A stretch of DNA of 64,000 bases from Tissierella praeacuta_A (lineage in GTDB: Bacteria > Bacillota > Clostridia > Tissierellales > Tissierellaceae), in contig NZ_JBEBOY010000010.1 of the NCBI RefSeq assembly GCF_040396155.1, positions 34,743 to 98,742 on the forward strand, given 5' to 3'. Below, in pieces: positions 35,383 through 44,992 of the stretch. The notes under the pieces were generated by a model. The model was given only the letters and a program-made list of their open reading frames with translations, ran no database searches and had not been told where the DNA came from. The position numbers and the translations under genes are program-made. Positions within the stretch are counted from its first letter, which is position 1, and each line of letters begins with the position of its first letter.

Positions 35383-37005
35383 CTATTTTATATCATTATA
35401 ATAAATACTGCCAGTTTTAGTAACCACAAGGCCCTCTATATCATTACGATAAGCACAGTATTCCACATCTGAATATAGAGGAACCATAGCACAGTCCTCA
35501 AATATCTTCATCTGAATTTCATCAATTAACTGAGTACGTTTACTAGAATCTGACTCATTAACACATTGTTTAACCGTATCTCTATAGGCTTTAAACTCTT
35601 CATCAGACTTGCTATTAGGATCATAATAACAATAGTTTAATATAAGAATTGGTTCTCCCCATTGAAGTACTTCAATGCCAGCATCATAATCATTAGCACT
35701 AATTTTTTCATATATATAGTTCCAGTCAATAGTTTCAATACTCATATCAATTCCGATTTCTTTAAGTTGAAGCTGCATTTCCTGTGCCACTGTTACACTT
35801 GTTCCAGAGGACCTAGTTAGGAAATTGAAACTAAGTTTTTCACCATCTTTATAAAGGAATCCATCACTATTCATTTCATATCCCGCTTCATTTAAAAGAG
35901 ATTTTGCACCTTCTATATCATTAGAAAGGTTATCCCTAAAGTATTCTTCAGCCTCTTGGCTATAATTCTGCATTGTAGATGTAATCATAGCATACTCTGG
36001 TTTTAAAGAACCTTGACACATAGTCTCCATATCATCACGATTTAAAGCTTTCATAATAGCCTTACGAACTCGAATGTCACTAAGATGCTTGCTATCCTTG
36101 TTTAGCTCAAAATATTCAATATTAGGAAAAGTATCATTTAGTATTGTTACATCTTCTACTTGGGAAAGCTCCGCATACTGCTCCATATTAATTCCAGTTA
36201 ATATATCAATATCTCCTTCTCTTATGGCTGTATTAAGTGTGAAGGTTTCCACATCAGCCATTTTAACAGTAATCGCTTCAAGTCTAGATGGTCCTTTATT
36301 TTCAACTAATGGATTAGATGTCATATAGTAAGGATTTGGTTTAAGTATAACATGTGAGCCAGGAACGAATTCATCTACATAAAACTGTCCATAAGGCAAA
36401 GCTCCCCATAAAAGCTCATCACGAGACATAGATTCAAGTTGCCTTTTACTAATGATGCCCATAAAAGGTTGTGTTAGGAAGTATTCCAAATCTGAGCGAT
36501 ACTCTCTAAGATAACATATGACATCACGACCATCTACTTCCATAGACTCAATATTACTATAACCATATCCCCAATCTGAATCTGGGTTTCCATCACCGTC
36601 TTTATCTTCTAAACCATATTCTATGGATGCAACAAAATCTTCTGGTCCTAAAGGTGTACCATCAGCAAATTTCATACCTTCTGGAAATGTCAAACGAAAA
36701 CTCATGCCATCTTCACTTACTTTATAATCTGAGCATATATTAGGCAATAGTTTTGACGGGTCCTCTGGATCCTGAATTAGAAATGTATCTGAAATCAAAT
36801 TTTGAGAACTATACCAACTTGAGCATCGAAATAAATCTGTTTCCATCCATTCACTATCCTTTAAAGTTAATGTTTTACGTCCATTATTTTCCCTAGACAA
36901 AGTATTTTTAGAACCTCCATTAGAGTTTTGCTCTTTTGAGCAACCAATGATGATACTAGACACCATAATTATTGTCGCAAACAGAACTAAAAATTTCTTT
37001 TTCAT
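35383..37005 (-). CDS. Peptide ABC transporter substrate-binding lipoprotein (SBP_bac_5)
   Basis: A 540-residue lipoprotein (lipobox SIIIGC near 22) of the DppA/OppA family. Family marks include the DLFRCSSWYSSQNLISDTF opening, MKFADGTPLGPEDFVASIEY, the VRKAIMKALNRDDM helix and a C-terminal MVPLYSDVEY. It captures peptides outside the cell for the DppBCDF complex encoded upstream. It is the last gene of the operon after a roughly 118-nt gap, a common arrangement for separate boosting of the binding protein. Confidence 0.93.
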   Translation of the reverse strand: MKKKFLVLFATIIMVSSIIIGCSKEQNSNGGSKNTLSRENNGRKTLTLKDSEWMETDLFRCSSWYSSQNLISDTFLIQDPEDPSKLLPNICSDYKVSEDGMSFRLTFPEGMKFADGTPLGPEDFVASIEYGLEDKDGDGNPDSDWGYGYSNIESMEVDGRDVICYLREYRSDLEYFLTQPFMGIISKRQLESMSRDELLWGALPYGQFYVDEFVPGSHVILKPNPYYMTSNPLVENKGPSRLEAITVKMADVETFTLNTAIREGDIDILTGINMEQYAELSQVEDVTILNDTFPNIEYFELNKDSKHLSDIRVRKAIMKALNRDDMETMCQGSLKPEYAMITSTMQNYSQEAEEYFRDNLSNDIEGAKSLLNEAGYEMNSDGFLYKDGEKLSFNFLTRSSGTSVTVAQEMQLQLKEIGIDMSIETIDWNYIYEKISANDYDAGIEVLQWGEPILILNYCYYDPNSKSDEEFKAYRDTVKQCVNESDSSKRTQLIDEIQMKIFEDCAMVPLYSDVEYCAYRNDIEGLVVTKTGSIYYNDIK

Positions 37006-37123
37006 TCCTTTAACCTCCTAAATAATATTCTTAGATAGACGCATTAGCCTTCATATCATAAATATATAACTATCTAGTATTCGACTAGAAAATTATACTT
37101 CAGCCAATCCAGTTAAGATTAAT

Positions 37124-38146
37124 TTAGTAAATTAATTTTGTTAGCTCTTTTTCATACATAAAACATGATACTTGATGATTAGAACTGATCTTGTAATTTC
37201 CAGGCAAAGTACTTTTACAACGTTCAGTCGCTTTACTACAACGTGAACTAAAGCGACAACCCTGAGGTAAATCTATAAGGCTACCAGGATCACCTCCCAT
37301 TAATTCTTTTTTCTTTCCCCTAAGCTTAGGGTCAAGTATTGGAGAAGCTGCCATAAGCCCATTGGTATATGGATGTTTAGAATTTTTAATCACTTCATCA
37401 GTAGGTCCAAATTCTACTAACTTTCCTAGATACATTACTGCCACCCTATCACTTATATACCGTATAACATTAAGATCATGAGTTATTACTAAATAAGTCA
37501 GCCCCATATTCTCCTGTAAATCCAATAATAGATTAAGTATCTGTGCTTGAACTGAAATATCAAGGGCCGAAGTAGGTTCATCTAAAATCATTATTTTAGG
37601 TTCAAGAACTAAAGCACGGGCAATAGCTATACGCTGTAACTGTCCTCCTGAAAGCTGATGAGGATAACTATTAAGATATCTTTCATCCATCTTCACCATA
37701 TTAAGAGCTTCTTTTGCTTTTTCCATAGCCTCTTTTTTTCCTTTACCATGGAGTATCATGGGCCGCATAATGGAGCTTGCCACTGTCTGTCTAGGGTTAA
37801 GATTTGATGCTGGATCTTGAAATACTACTGCTACCTCAGAGCGAAGCCGTTTTATTTCATCCTTTGTGGCTGATATCATATCTATACCATTTACCATAAC
37901 CCAACCTTCCGTTGGCTTAGTAAGGTTAAGTATTACTCTAGCAAGAGTAGTCTTTCCACTGCCAGATTCACCCACTAGTCCTACTACCTCTCCTTTATTA
38001 ATAGTCAGACCTATATCATCAACAGCTTTAACTACCTGTTTTTTTCCTCCAAAAATGCCGCCCGATATTGTAAAATATTTTTTAAGTTCATCTATAAGTA
38101 TCATAGGTTCATTTATATCAATATTAGTATTTACATCCTTATCCAT
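37124..38146 (-). CDS. dppF: Oligopeptide/dipeptide ABC transporter ATPase, DppF/OppF type
   Basis: A 340-residue ATPase: Walker A GESGSGKTT, Q-loop VVFQDPASNLNPRQT, signature LSGGQLQRIAIARA, Walker B IMILDEPTSALD and switch VITHD. The C-terminal extension ends with the four-cysteine motif CRFSSRCSKATERC, which binds a [4Fe-4S] cluster in this family. Its ATG shares one base with the dppD stop codon (TAATG). Confidence 0.95.
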   Translation of the reverse strand: MDKDVNTNIDINEPMILIDELKKYFTISGGIFGGKKQVVKAVDDIGLTINKGEVVGLVGESGSGKTTLARVILNLTKPTEGWVMVNGIDMISATKDEIKRLRSEVAVVFQDPASNLNPRQTVASSIMRPMILHGKGKKEAMEKAKEALNMVKMDERYLNSYPHQLSGGQLQRIAIARALVLEPKIMILDEPTSALDISVQAQILNLLLDLQENMGLTYLVITHDLNVIRYISDRVAVMYLGKLVEFGPTDEVIKNSKHPYTNGLMAASPILDPKLRGKKKELMGGDPGSLIDLPQGCRFSSRCSKATERCKSTLPGNYKISSNHQVSCFMYEKELTKLIY

Positions 38147-39117
38147 TAAATTGCCTCCTCTTCAAAATGGCAGCGAAAGAAATGGTCTTTGCTGACATTT
38201 ATAAAATGTGGATCAGTATTAAAACAAATTTCCTCTGCAATGGGACATCTATTGGCAAAGCGGCAGCCTGATTTAACATCTGTAAGTCTAGGTACCGTAC
38301 CATCTATGGTTTGAAGTCTTCCCTCAGCCTTAGTCTTTCTCGGCAGTGCTTTCATTAAAAGTCTTGTATATGGATGCATGGGATTTTCAAATATTTCAAA
38401 AACATCTCCTTGTTCCACCATCTCACCAGCATACATAACCCCTATTCTATCTGCCACCTCAGCTACTAATCCAAAGTTATGGGTTATAAGCATTATGGAT
38501 GTAGAAAATTCTCTTTTCAATTCACTTATTATCTGAAGTATCTGTGCCTCTATAGTAACATCTAAAGCTGTCGTAGGTTCATCTGCTATTAAAAGTTCTG
38601 GATTTCGAGAAAGCATCATAGCTATCATGACTCTTTGCCTCATTCCTCCAGAAAGTTCATGGGGAAAACTATGAACTCGCTTCTCTGCATCTGGCATCTT
38701 TACATCTCTATAGAGTTTTGCCACCTGTTTCCAGACCTCTAGACGATTTTTATTATCAAGGTATATTGCTTCTGCTACCTGCGCTCCTGTAGTATATACT
38801 GGGTTAAGAGAATCCAATGGATTTTGAAATATCATTCCAATATGTTTTCCACGAATTTTCTCCATTTGTTTATTTGTCATATCATTTAGTTTTTCTCCTT
38901 TAAAATAAATGCTTCCACTTATATGTTCATTATGCTCAGGGAGAAGTCTCATAATACTATGGGCAATAGTTGATTTTCCACAGCCAGATTCGCCGACAAT
39001 AGCAAATATTTCCCCTCTATTTATTGTTAAATTAACATTTTTTACAGCTGAAAGATATCCGCCTTTAACTTTATAGTCTACGCTAAGATTATCAAGTCTT
39101 AGTAATTCTTCACTCAT
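38146..39117 (-). CDS. dppD: Oligopeptide/dipeptide ABC transporter ATPase, DppD/OppD type
   Basis: A 323-residue ATPase partner of DppF: Walker A GESGCGKST, Q-loop MIFQNPLDSLNPVYTTG, signature LSGGMRQRVMIAMM, Walker B LLIADEPTTALD, switch LITHN with Asn in place of the usual Asp after His. The C-terminal cysteine motif is CRFANRCPIAEEIC. It sits 15 nt after dppC. Confidence 0.95.
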   Translation of the reverse strand: MSEELLRLDNLSVDYKVKGGYLSAVKNVNLTINRGEIFAIVGESGCGKSTIAHSIMRLLPEHNEHISGSIYFKGEKLNDMTNKQMEKIRGKHIGMIFQNPLDSLNPVYTTGAQVAEAIYLDNKNRLEVWKQVAKLYRDVKMPDAEKRVHSFPHELSGGMRQRVMIAMMLSRNPELLIADEPTTALDVTIEAQILQIISELKREFSTSIMLITHNFGLVAEVADRIGVMYAGEMVEQGDVFEIFENPMHPYTRLLMKALPRKTKAEGRLQTIDGTVPRLTDVKSGCRFANRCPIAEEICFNTDPHFINVSKDHFFRCHFEEEAI

Positions 39118-39132
39118 CTTCTTACCTCCTTA

Positions 39133-39978
39133 CTAAGATTTAAGTCTTGGATCAAGTAAATCACGTAATCCCTCACCTAATAGATTAAATCCAAATACAG
39201 TATATACCAATGCAAGACCTGGAAATATACTCATCCATTGAGCACGAGTAATATATTTCATACCCTGTGCAATGGCAAGACCCCAGTCAGGAGAAGGCGG
39301 CTGAGAGCCAAGACCTAAGAAACTCAAAGTTGTAGTTGACATTATAGTCCCTGGAAGATTCATAGATACTAGAACTATAAGTGATGGAACAATATTTGGA
39401 AGTATATACCTAAACATTAGAGATATAGGTTTCTCTCCAAAGGCCATACCAGTTTCTATAAATGCCATATTTTTTAATGACATAGTCTTTGCACGTACTG
39501 TTCTTGCATAACTTGCCCAGTTTACAAGGGATATAGCTATAATAGAATTTGTAAGTCCCTTACCTAGTACAGTTACAACTGCCAATGCCAGAATTGTTCC
39601 TGGTATACACCAAGTAATATCAACTATAAACATCAATATTTTATCAACTATTCCCCCGAAGAATCCACTTATAAGACCTATAGTAACCCCTAATATCAGT
39701 TGAATCGCTGCCCCTAAAAATGCAACCTTTAAAGTTATACGTGTGCCATTAATAATACGGCTAAACATATCTCTGCCAAAGTCATCAGTACCAAACCAAT
39801 ATGTTCCATTAGGTGCCTGAAGTATTGCATCCTTATGAGCCTCATCAAAAGGAAAAGGTGCTACCTTTTCTGCAAATATGGCTAAAATAATAACACTAAT
39901 AAGAATTATTATGCCTATGATAAAGTTAATATTCTTCCAACATGACTGATAGAACTCCTTAGCTGGACTACTATTCAT
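39133..39978 (-). CDS. dppC: Peptide ABC transporter permease, DppC/OppC type
   Basis: A 281-residue permease with an N-terminal helix (FIIGIIILISVIILAIFAEK), the OppC_N segment, FGTDDFGRDMFSRIINGTR and the EAA loop YARTVRAKTMSLKNMAFIET contacting the ATPases. Five further helices follow. Its ATG overlaps the dppB stop by one base (TAATG), so synthesis of the two permeases is coupled. Confidence 0.95.
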   Translation of the reverse strand: MNSSPAKEFYQSCWKNINFIIGIIILISVIILAIFAEKVAPFPFDEAHKDAILQAPNGTYWFGTDDFGRDMFSRIINGTRITLKVAFLGAAIQLILGVTIGLISGFFGGIVDKILMFIVDITWCIPGTILALAVVTVLGKGLTNSIIAISLVNWASYARTVRAKTMSLKNMAFIETGMAFGEKPISLMFRYILPNIVPSLIVLVSMNLPGTIMSTTTLSFLGLGSQPPSPDWGLAIAQGMKYITRAQWMSIFPGLALVYTVFGFNLLGEGLRDLLDPRLKS

Positions 39979-40919
39979 TAATGATCACCTCCTGAAATAG
40001 AAACCCTTATCCTTGGATCTAATAATCCTATAACAATATCACTGAGTATATTAGATAATACTGTAATTAAGGAAATCACTAGTACACATCCTTGGACAAC
40101 GGCATAATCTTGCTGGATTATAGAGTTTATCATTAGACTTCCCATACCTGGTATTGCAAAAATTCTCTCAGTAATAACTGCACCAGAAATAAGCCAAGGA
40201 ATAGACATAAAGACTAGAACTGTTATAAGTATTAAGGCATTACGAAGAACATGCTTGACCATTACTGTACACTCTGGCAAACCCTTTGCATAAGCTGTAA
40301 GAACATGTTTCTCACGAAATACATCCAAAACCTCACTTTTAGTAAGACGTATGGTTCCGGCAATACTGCCTATAACCCCACTGGCAATAGGAAGTATAAA
40401 ATGCTTTCCTGTTTCATAGCCACTAAGAGGAAACCATTTTAACTTTACACCGAATACAATTATCAATAAAACTGAAATCCAAAACCCTGGGATGGCTGTT
40501 AATAGAAGTGTAGTATTTACTGTAAACCTATCAAAAAATGTATCCTTTTTATAAGCACATAACAAACCTAATGGTACCGCTATTAGTATTTCCATAAGAA
40601 GAGTCCAACCGCATAATTTGAGACTAATAGGTATACGAGTCTTCATCATTTCCCAGACAGGCTGTCTATTTCTAAGGGAAATTCCAAAGTCCATTTTTGT
40701 CACTATACTCTTTATCCATTTCCAATACTGCTCAGGCAAAGGACGATCAAGTCCAAATTCGGCCTTTAATGCCTGCCGCCTCTCTGGGGAAACTTTTCTA
40801 TCAACCAGTAAATCTATTGGATCCCCTGGCATTAGATGAAGCATACTGAATACAAGTACTGTCACTACAAACACAAGAAATACTCCAGTAATTAATCGTC
40901 TAACTATGTAATTTCTCAA
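39978..40919 (-). CDS. dppB: Peptide ABC transporter permease, DppB/OppB type
   Basis: A 313-residue permease: N-terminal YIVRRLITGVFLVFVVTVLV, MLHLMPGDPID, LDRPLPEQYWKWI and the EAA-like loop HVLTAYAKGLPECTVM. A TTG at 40919 is taken as the start because GGTGGGAG lies 8 nt upstream; the in-frame ATG at 40937 has no site. It is the first gene of dppBCDF-A. The operon is complete and the frames are intact, so the importer should work. Confidence 0.93.
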   Translation of the reverse strand: MRNYIVRRLITGVFLVFVVTVLVFSMLHLMPGDPIDLLVDRKVSPERRQALKAEFGLDRPLPEQYWKWIKSIVTKMDFGISLRNRQPVWEMMKTRIPISLKLCGWTLLMEILIAVPLGLLCAYKKDTFFDRFTVNTTLLLTAIPGFWISVLLIIVFGVKLKWFPLSGYETGKHFILPIASGVIGSIAGTIRLTKSEVLDVFREKHVLTAYAKGLPECTVMVKHVLRNALILITVLVFMSIPWLISGAVITERIFAIPGMGSLMINSIIQQDYAVVQGCVLVISLITVLSNILSDIVIGLLDPRIRVSISGGDH

Positions 40920-41091
40920 TATATCATCTCCCACCATTTATAGAAGTACAATATCACCTCTATGTATTTTATACTTATTATTGCAATTTTCATGCCATTT
41001 CGAATTAATTGACTATTTGCTGTTTTTAGGAGTCCCAGAAAAAATAAGGGATGTTTTCCATCCCCTTTATATTCCCATTTATATAAAATAA

Positions 41092-41135
41092 GCCCCAAAG
41101 TATTTATAAAGTAAAATTTACAAATACTTTGGGGC
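41092..41135 (-). terminator. Rho-independent terminator
   Basis: A 14-bp stem GCCCCAAAGTATTT/AAATACTTTGGGGC with a 16-nt loop, downstream of the PII gene. A second, smaller hairpin (AAGGGATG/CATCCCCTT, about 41046-41067) follows it. Confidence 0.75.
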
Positions 41136-41152
41136 CTTAAAAATGGATTAAA

Positions 41153-41818
41153 CTATTTTTGATATAATCCTACAGCTTTCTTTACATCCATAACAAAAAT
41201 AATTCCTCCACTTGGCTCATCAATATTTAATCTCTCTTGTATAGCATTTACAATAGATTCAGTTTTATCTGCCTTTGATAAAATAAGTATTATTTCCTTT
41301 TCTGGCTCAATCTGAATATTAAATAATTTTTCCTTCTCTTTTGTGCCAGAACCTCTTCCATGTATTATTGTTCCTCCTGTGGAACCCGCTAATTCTGCTG
41401 CTTCTAATACATCATCTATTGAACCCTTATCTACAATGACAAATATAGATTCATAATCCAAATTACTCACACCTTTCTTTTCAGGATTAGATACGTTCTT
41501 AGAACCATTAACTTTTAAATAATAATTTATTGGCATGGAAAAAGCTATACCATGACGAGGTTTATTTAAACCAAACTTTTTAGATATTTCATCATAGAAA
41601 ACATCCTCCAATTCCTCATCAATAACTGTCAAAAATATTTCCTTTCTTGTGTCTAAAATTCCCAATATATTTAATAGTTCGTTTTTTACTGTGCCTCTTC
41701 CTAAAAATATGGCACCTCCTACTCCCCCTAGTTCATTGGATAATTTCAATAGCTTGCTTCCTTTTCCAAAATCCAGTATACACCAAAATAGGATTAGTTC
41801 CTTATTTCGCAAGTTCAT
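41153..41818 (-). CDS. Double PII-like regulatory protein
   Basis: A 221-residue protein made of two PII-type ferredoxin-like modules in tandem (about 8-105 and 122-215). Each shows the PII nucleotide/T-loop area: GGVGGAIFLGRGTVKNELL in the first and AGSTGGTIIHGRGSGTKEKE in the second, and each has a KPRHGIAF or EPSGGIIFV end. Normal PII proteins are one-module trimers. It starts just after the DUF1538 gene, so it very likely controls that membrane protein in response to a nucleotide or ion signal. Confidence 0.8.
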   Translation of the reverse strand: MNLRNKELILFWCILDFGKGSKLLKLSNELGGVGGAIFLGRGTVKNELLNILGILDTRKEIFLTVIDEELEDVFYDEISKKFGLNKPRHGIAFSMPINYYLKVNGSKNVSNPEKKGVSNLDYESIFVIVDKGSIDDVLEAAELAGSTGGTIIHGRGSGTKEKEKLFNIQIEPEKEIILILSKADKTESIVNAIQERLNIDEPSGGIIFVMDVKKAVGLYQK

Positions 41819-41820
41819 AG

Positions 41821-43290
41821 TTAATTACCCTCCCTCCTAGATTTTATTTTAAATATAAGTCCAAGTATTTGAATAGCTACTAATGGTGTCATAGCTACCA
41901 TAGCAATAACACCAAATCCATCTATTAGAACATTTGCTGTTGAAATTGCATTGGCAGCCCCCTGAGCGAAAGCTAAGACAAATGTGGCAGTCATAGGACC
42001 AGATGCAACGCCGCCCGAATCATACGCTATACCAACAAAAATAGGTGGTACCTTGTAAGATAAAAAAGCTGCTATTGCAAATCCTGGTAATAAGAAATGC
42101 CATAATTTTAAACTTGGTATCATAATTCTTAACATGGACATAGAAACTGCAAAAGCAATACCTATAGATAAGGCAGCTAAAATAACTTTCTTTTTTATAT
42201 GACCAGCTGTAACTTCTTCTACTTGCTCAGTTAATACATATACTGCTGGCTCAGCCAACACAACTACCATGCCTAATAAAAATCCAATAATAGGCAATAA
42301 CCAAGGATAGAAATTTGCTATCCCTTCTCCCATTACTCTTCCAACTTCCATAAATCCAGCATTTACCCCAACTAAAAACAATGTAAGACCAATATATGTA
42401 TATAAAAGGCCTTTAAGAACAGAATTTTTATGTTTTCTATTTAATTTAAATTTAAGCTTATCAAAAATTAAAAATAATAGAAATAATGGTAATAGCGTTA
42501 CTATAGATTCTTTCAATAGCTGTGGAAATATACGTAAATAAGGAATTAATATTCCTGTATTAGGTACAAATGCTTCCACTTCTCCTTGTATATCAGTAAG
42601 ACCTCTAATTATGCTCATTATCATAATAGCAAAAATTGGTCCTGTAGAGGCTAGCCCAACCATTCCAAAACTGTCTTCTTCTGATGTTTTACCACCTTTT
42701 AATTGAGAAACCCCATATCCTAAAGCTAATATAAATGGAGTTGTCATAGCTCCAGTAGTGGCACCTGAAGCATCTACAGAAATAGCCAAAAATTCTTCCG
42801 ATACCTTTAAACCAAGAATTAGTATTATAAAATAAGTTAATGTAAACAGTTTATTTAGTGGTTTTCCATATAGAGTTCTAAGTAAACCTACACCAACCAT
42901 AATCCCTACCCCAATTGAAACTACAATTAAAATTAAAACACTAGGAACAATACCTCCAGAAGCCAAATTAACTTGATTAGCAAGTATCTGCAAATCAGGT
43001 TCGGCAATAGTAATGAGAAATCCTAATATAAATCCAAGAATGCCTACTAAATAAGATTTATTTGTCTTTGCTATGGTCTCTCCCATGAGATTGCCAATTG
43101 GTCCAATACCAAGGTGGGCACCAAATAAAAAAATTCCCAATCCTACAATTACAAATATAGCACCTATTATATACCTAATAAACATCTCCGTTCCTATAGG
43201 CACTATTGTGAAGTTTAAAATAATAACTAAAATTGTTATGGGTAAAACGGATAACGATACTTCTTTTAATTGTTTTAAAAGTATATTCAA
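41821..43290 (-). CDS. DUF1538 membrane protein, duplicated-domain form
   Basis: A 489-residue membrane protein with about 12-14 helices arranged as two homologous halves: GLGIFLFGAHLGIGPIGNLM and GLTLFLVGVNAGFMEVGRVM correspond, as do ITIAEPDLQILANQV and VLAEPAVYVLTEQVEEVTAG. That repeat defines DUF1538. From memory, a two-subunit DUF1538 pair from a halophile was reported as a cation/proton antiporter; the present protein fuses both halves. TTG at 43290 follows AGGGGAGG. Transport regulated by the PII gene next door is inference. Confidence 0.8.
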   Translation of the reverse strand: MNILLKQLKEVSLSVLPITILVIILNFTIVPIGTEMFIRYIIGAIFVIVGLGIFLFGAHLGIGPIGNLMGETIAKTNKSYLVGILGFILGFLITIAEPDLQILANQVNLASGGIVPSVLILIVVSIGVGIMVGVGLLRTLYGKPLNKLFTLTYFIILILGLKVSEEFLAISVDASGATTGAMTTPFILALGYGVSQLKGGKTSEEDSFGMVGLASTGPIFAIMIMSIIRGLTDIQGEVEAFVPNTGILIPYLRIFPQLLKESIVTLLPLFLLFLIFDKLKFKLNRKHKNSVLKGLLYTYIGLTLFLVGVNAGFMEVGRVMGEGIANFYPWLLPIIGFLLGMVVVLAEPAVYVLTEQVEEVTAGHIKKKVILAALSIGIAFAVSMSMLRIMIPSLKLWHFLLPGFAIAAFLSYKVPPIFVGIAYDSGGVASGPMTATFVLAFAQGAANAISTANVLIDGFGVIAMVAMTPLVAIQILGLIFKIKSRREGN

Positions 43291-43936
43291 ATAACCTCCC
43301 CTTTCCAAATTAAAATATTATTTACAAATACAATTTATTATTAATATAATATTTAATATTAGTACAGTATGTCAATACCTATTGTTTTAAAATAAACAAA
43401 ATAAGTAATTTTATATTTATATATTTAAAATATTTTATAAAAAATTTAATTATATAAAGATATACTTTGAATTTTAAGCTAAAACTATTCTAGCTATTTA
43501 TCAACCTATACCCAAATCTAAATTTATTATAAGATTAATATTCTTTTAATTCATTTATAACTAACTTGTTGGATAATGTTTTTTTATTATCATAATATTA
43601 AATTTAAATCATTAACATATTTTTCATAGGAAGAGTTGTCCTCTTCTAATCTGAAGTTAACAAGCTAACAATTTCAAAATATAATTATTTAATAACTTAT
43701 GTAATAAAAAACGATAAGAATTTACTCTTACCGTTAATATAAATTTTATATCTAATCCCCCCTTATTATTAATACTTATTGTTTAATTAACATACCATTT
43801 TATACTTCAAAATGAAACATATAACTATTAAGTTTCTCTGTTTGTTAAATCTCATTCTTCAGTGGTTAACAATATTATATCACTAATATTGAAATAGTTT
43901 CTATATATAAGGTTAAACATTAATTAATCAATATAT
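43291..43936. other. Long AT-rich intergenic region
   Basis: No gene is seen. It must contain the DUF1538 promoter. A hairpin AACGATAAGA/TCTTACCGTT (about 43708-43733, one mismatch) may terminate the ADP-ribosylglycohydrolase operon about 200 nt after its last stop. Otherwise it is extremely A+T-rich with no repeats noticed. Confidence 0.4.
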
Positions 43937-44980
43937 TTATTTAGAAATATATTTACAGATTTTCTCACTCATATCAGATAAATTCATTCCATTTTGTTCT
44001 TCTATAACCTTTTGATATCCTTGAGTAATAGAGTCCACTCCATTATATGCTCCTCCAAGTGCGCCAGCAATACTTGCAATGGCACTTGTCTCATCCCCTA
44101 TATTGACTCCATCAAAGATAGATTCCATGGCATTACCATTGTTGGCTATAAATAGGCCAAAGGCAGAAGGAACTGTTTCAGAGATTGCTGGTCCACTACC
44201 TATAATATCTGCTAATTTCTTCATTATTATATCTGGTTCTCCCCATTTAACTGCTATATTCACAGCCATATCCATTCGTTTTTGTACAGAAGGTCCTGGA
44301 TATTGAAGTCCGATTTTAGCTCCCTTTTCCTCTCCAACTTTTGCACCATATAAACCAGCCTGAACTATATCATATACATTAACTTCTTCGTCCATAGCTT
44401 TACTAACTGCTGCTGCTACGGCACAAGCACCTGAAATACTATATTTATCATCATGGGATGACATAGTTACAGCTATAGTATCATCAATAGCTCTATCTAA
44501 ATCTCCTGGATTAAACAATCCCATTGGAAAAGCTTTAGTTGCTGCCCCATTACTTGACAATGCATAGTAATGTCCCTTGAAAAGTTTATTGCCTAAATGT
44601 CCTGCATATGCCCAATCACTTACTTTACCACTGTCTTCTTTCAAGCGATTAATCACTTTCCTAGTAGTCATCCCCGCAAAAAGTTCAAACCATTCTTCAT
44701 TGGAAGCCCACTCCATCAATGCTCTTTGTGCCATTTCAGTAGAAAAACTTACATCATTTCTCAATTTATATTGAATCAATACATAGGGAATGCTAAATGC
44801 ATCTGTAACCATGCCTGCCTTACGTCCTTTTGCTATGGTATCATTAGGCGGTGTATAAAAATCTGTTACTTTACCATTAAAAGTTTCCTGAATTTGACGA
44901 ATAGATCTAAGTTCTGTAGCTGACCCCATAGCATCACCTACAGCAGCTCCTAATAACGCACCTAGAATTTTTTTATACAT
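43937..44980 (-). CDS. ADP-ribosylglycohydrolase-family paralogue lacking metal-ligand residues
   Basis: A 347-residue all-helical DraG/ARH-fold protein (GALLGAAVGDAMGSATE at the start). Compared with the neighbouring paralogue, the metal site is changed: TDD of the first motif is TDA (MVTDAFSIPY), and the C-terminal DTDT motif is ETSA (GDETSAIASIAGA). The first Asp and His (SHDDKYS) regions remain. Loss of both dinuclear Mg ligands predicts loss of hydrolase activity, perhaps leaving a binding or partner subunit. It starts 12 nt after the other gene. Confidence 0.8.
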   Translation of the reverse strand: MYKKILGALLGAAVGDAMGSATELRSIRQIQETFNGKVTDFYTPPNDTIAKGRKAGMVTDAFSIPYVLIQYKLRNDVSFSTEMAQRALMEWASNEEWFELFAGMTTRKVINRLKEDSGKVSDWAYAGHLGNKLFKGHYYALSSNGAATKAFPMGLFNPGDLDRAIDDTIAVTMSSHDDKYSISGACAVAAAVSKAMDEEVNVYDIVQAGLYGAKVGEEKGAKIGLQYPGPSVQKRMDMAVNIAVKWGEPDIIMKKLADIIGSGPAISETVPSAFGLFIANNGNAMESIFDGVNIGDETSAIASIAGALGGAYNGVDSITQGYQKVIEEQNGMNLSDMSEKICKYISK

Positions 44981-44992
44981 TCATACTTCCTC

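Noticed and set aside
35383..40919. Peptide importer as a nickel or other metal importer
   Set aside because: The binding protein and ATPases fit Dpp/Opp generally, and no metal-specific features could be picked out; peptide is the safer call.
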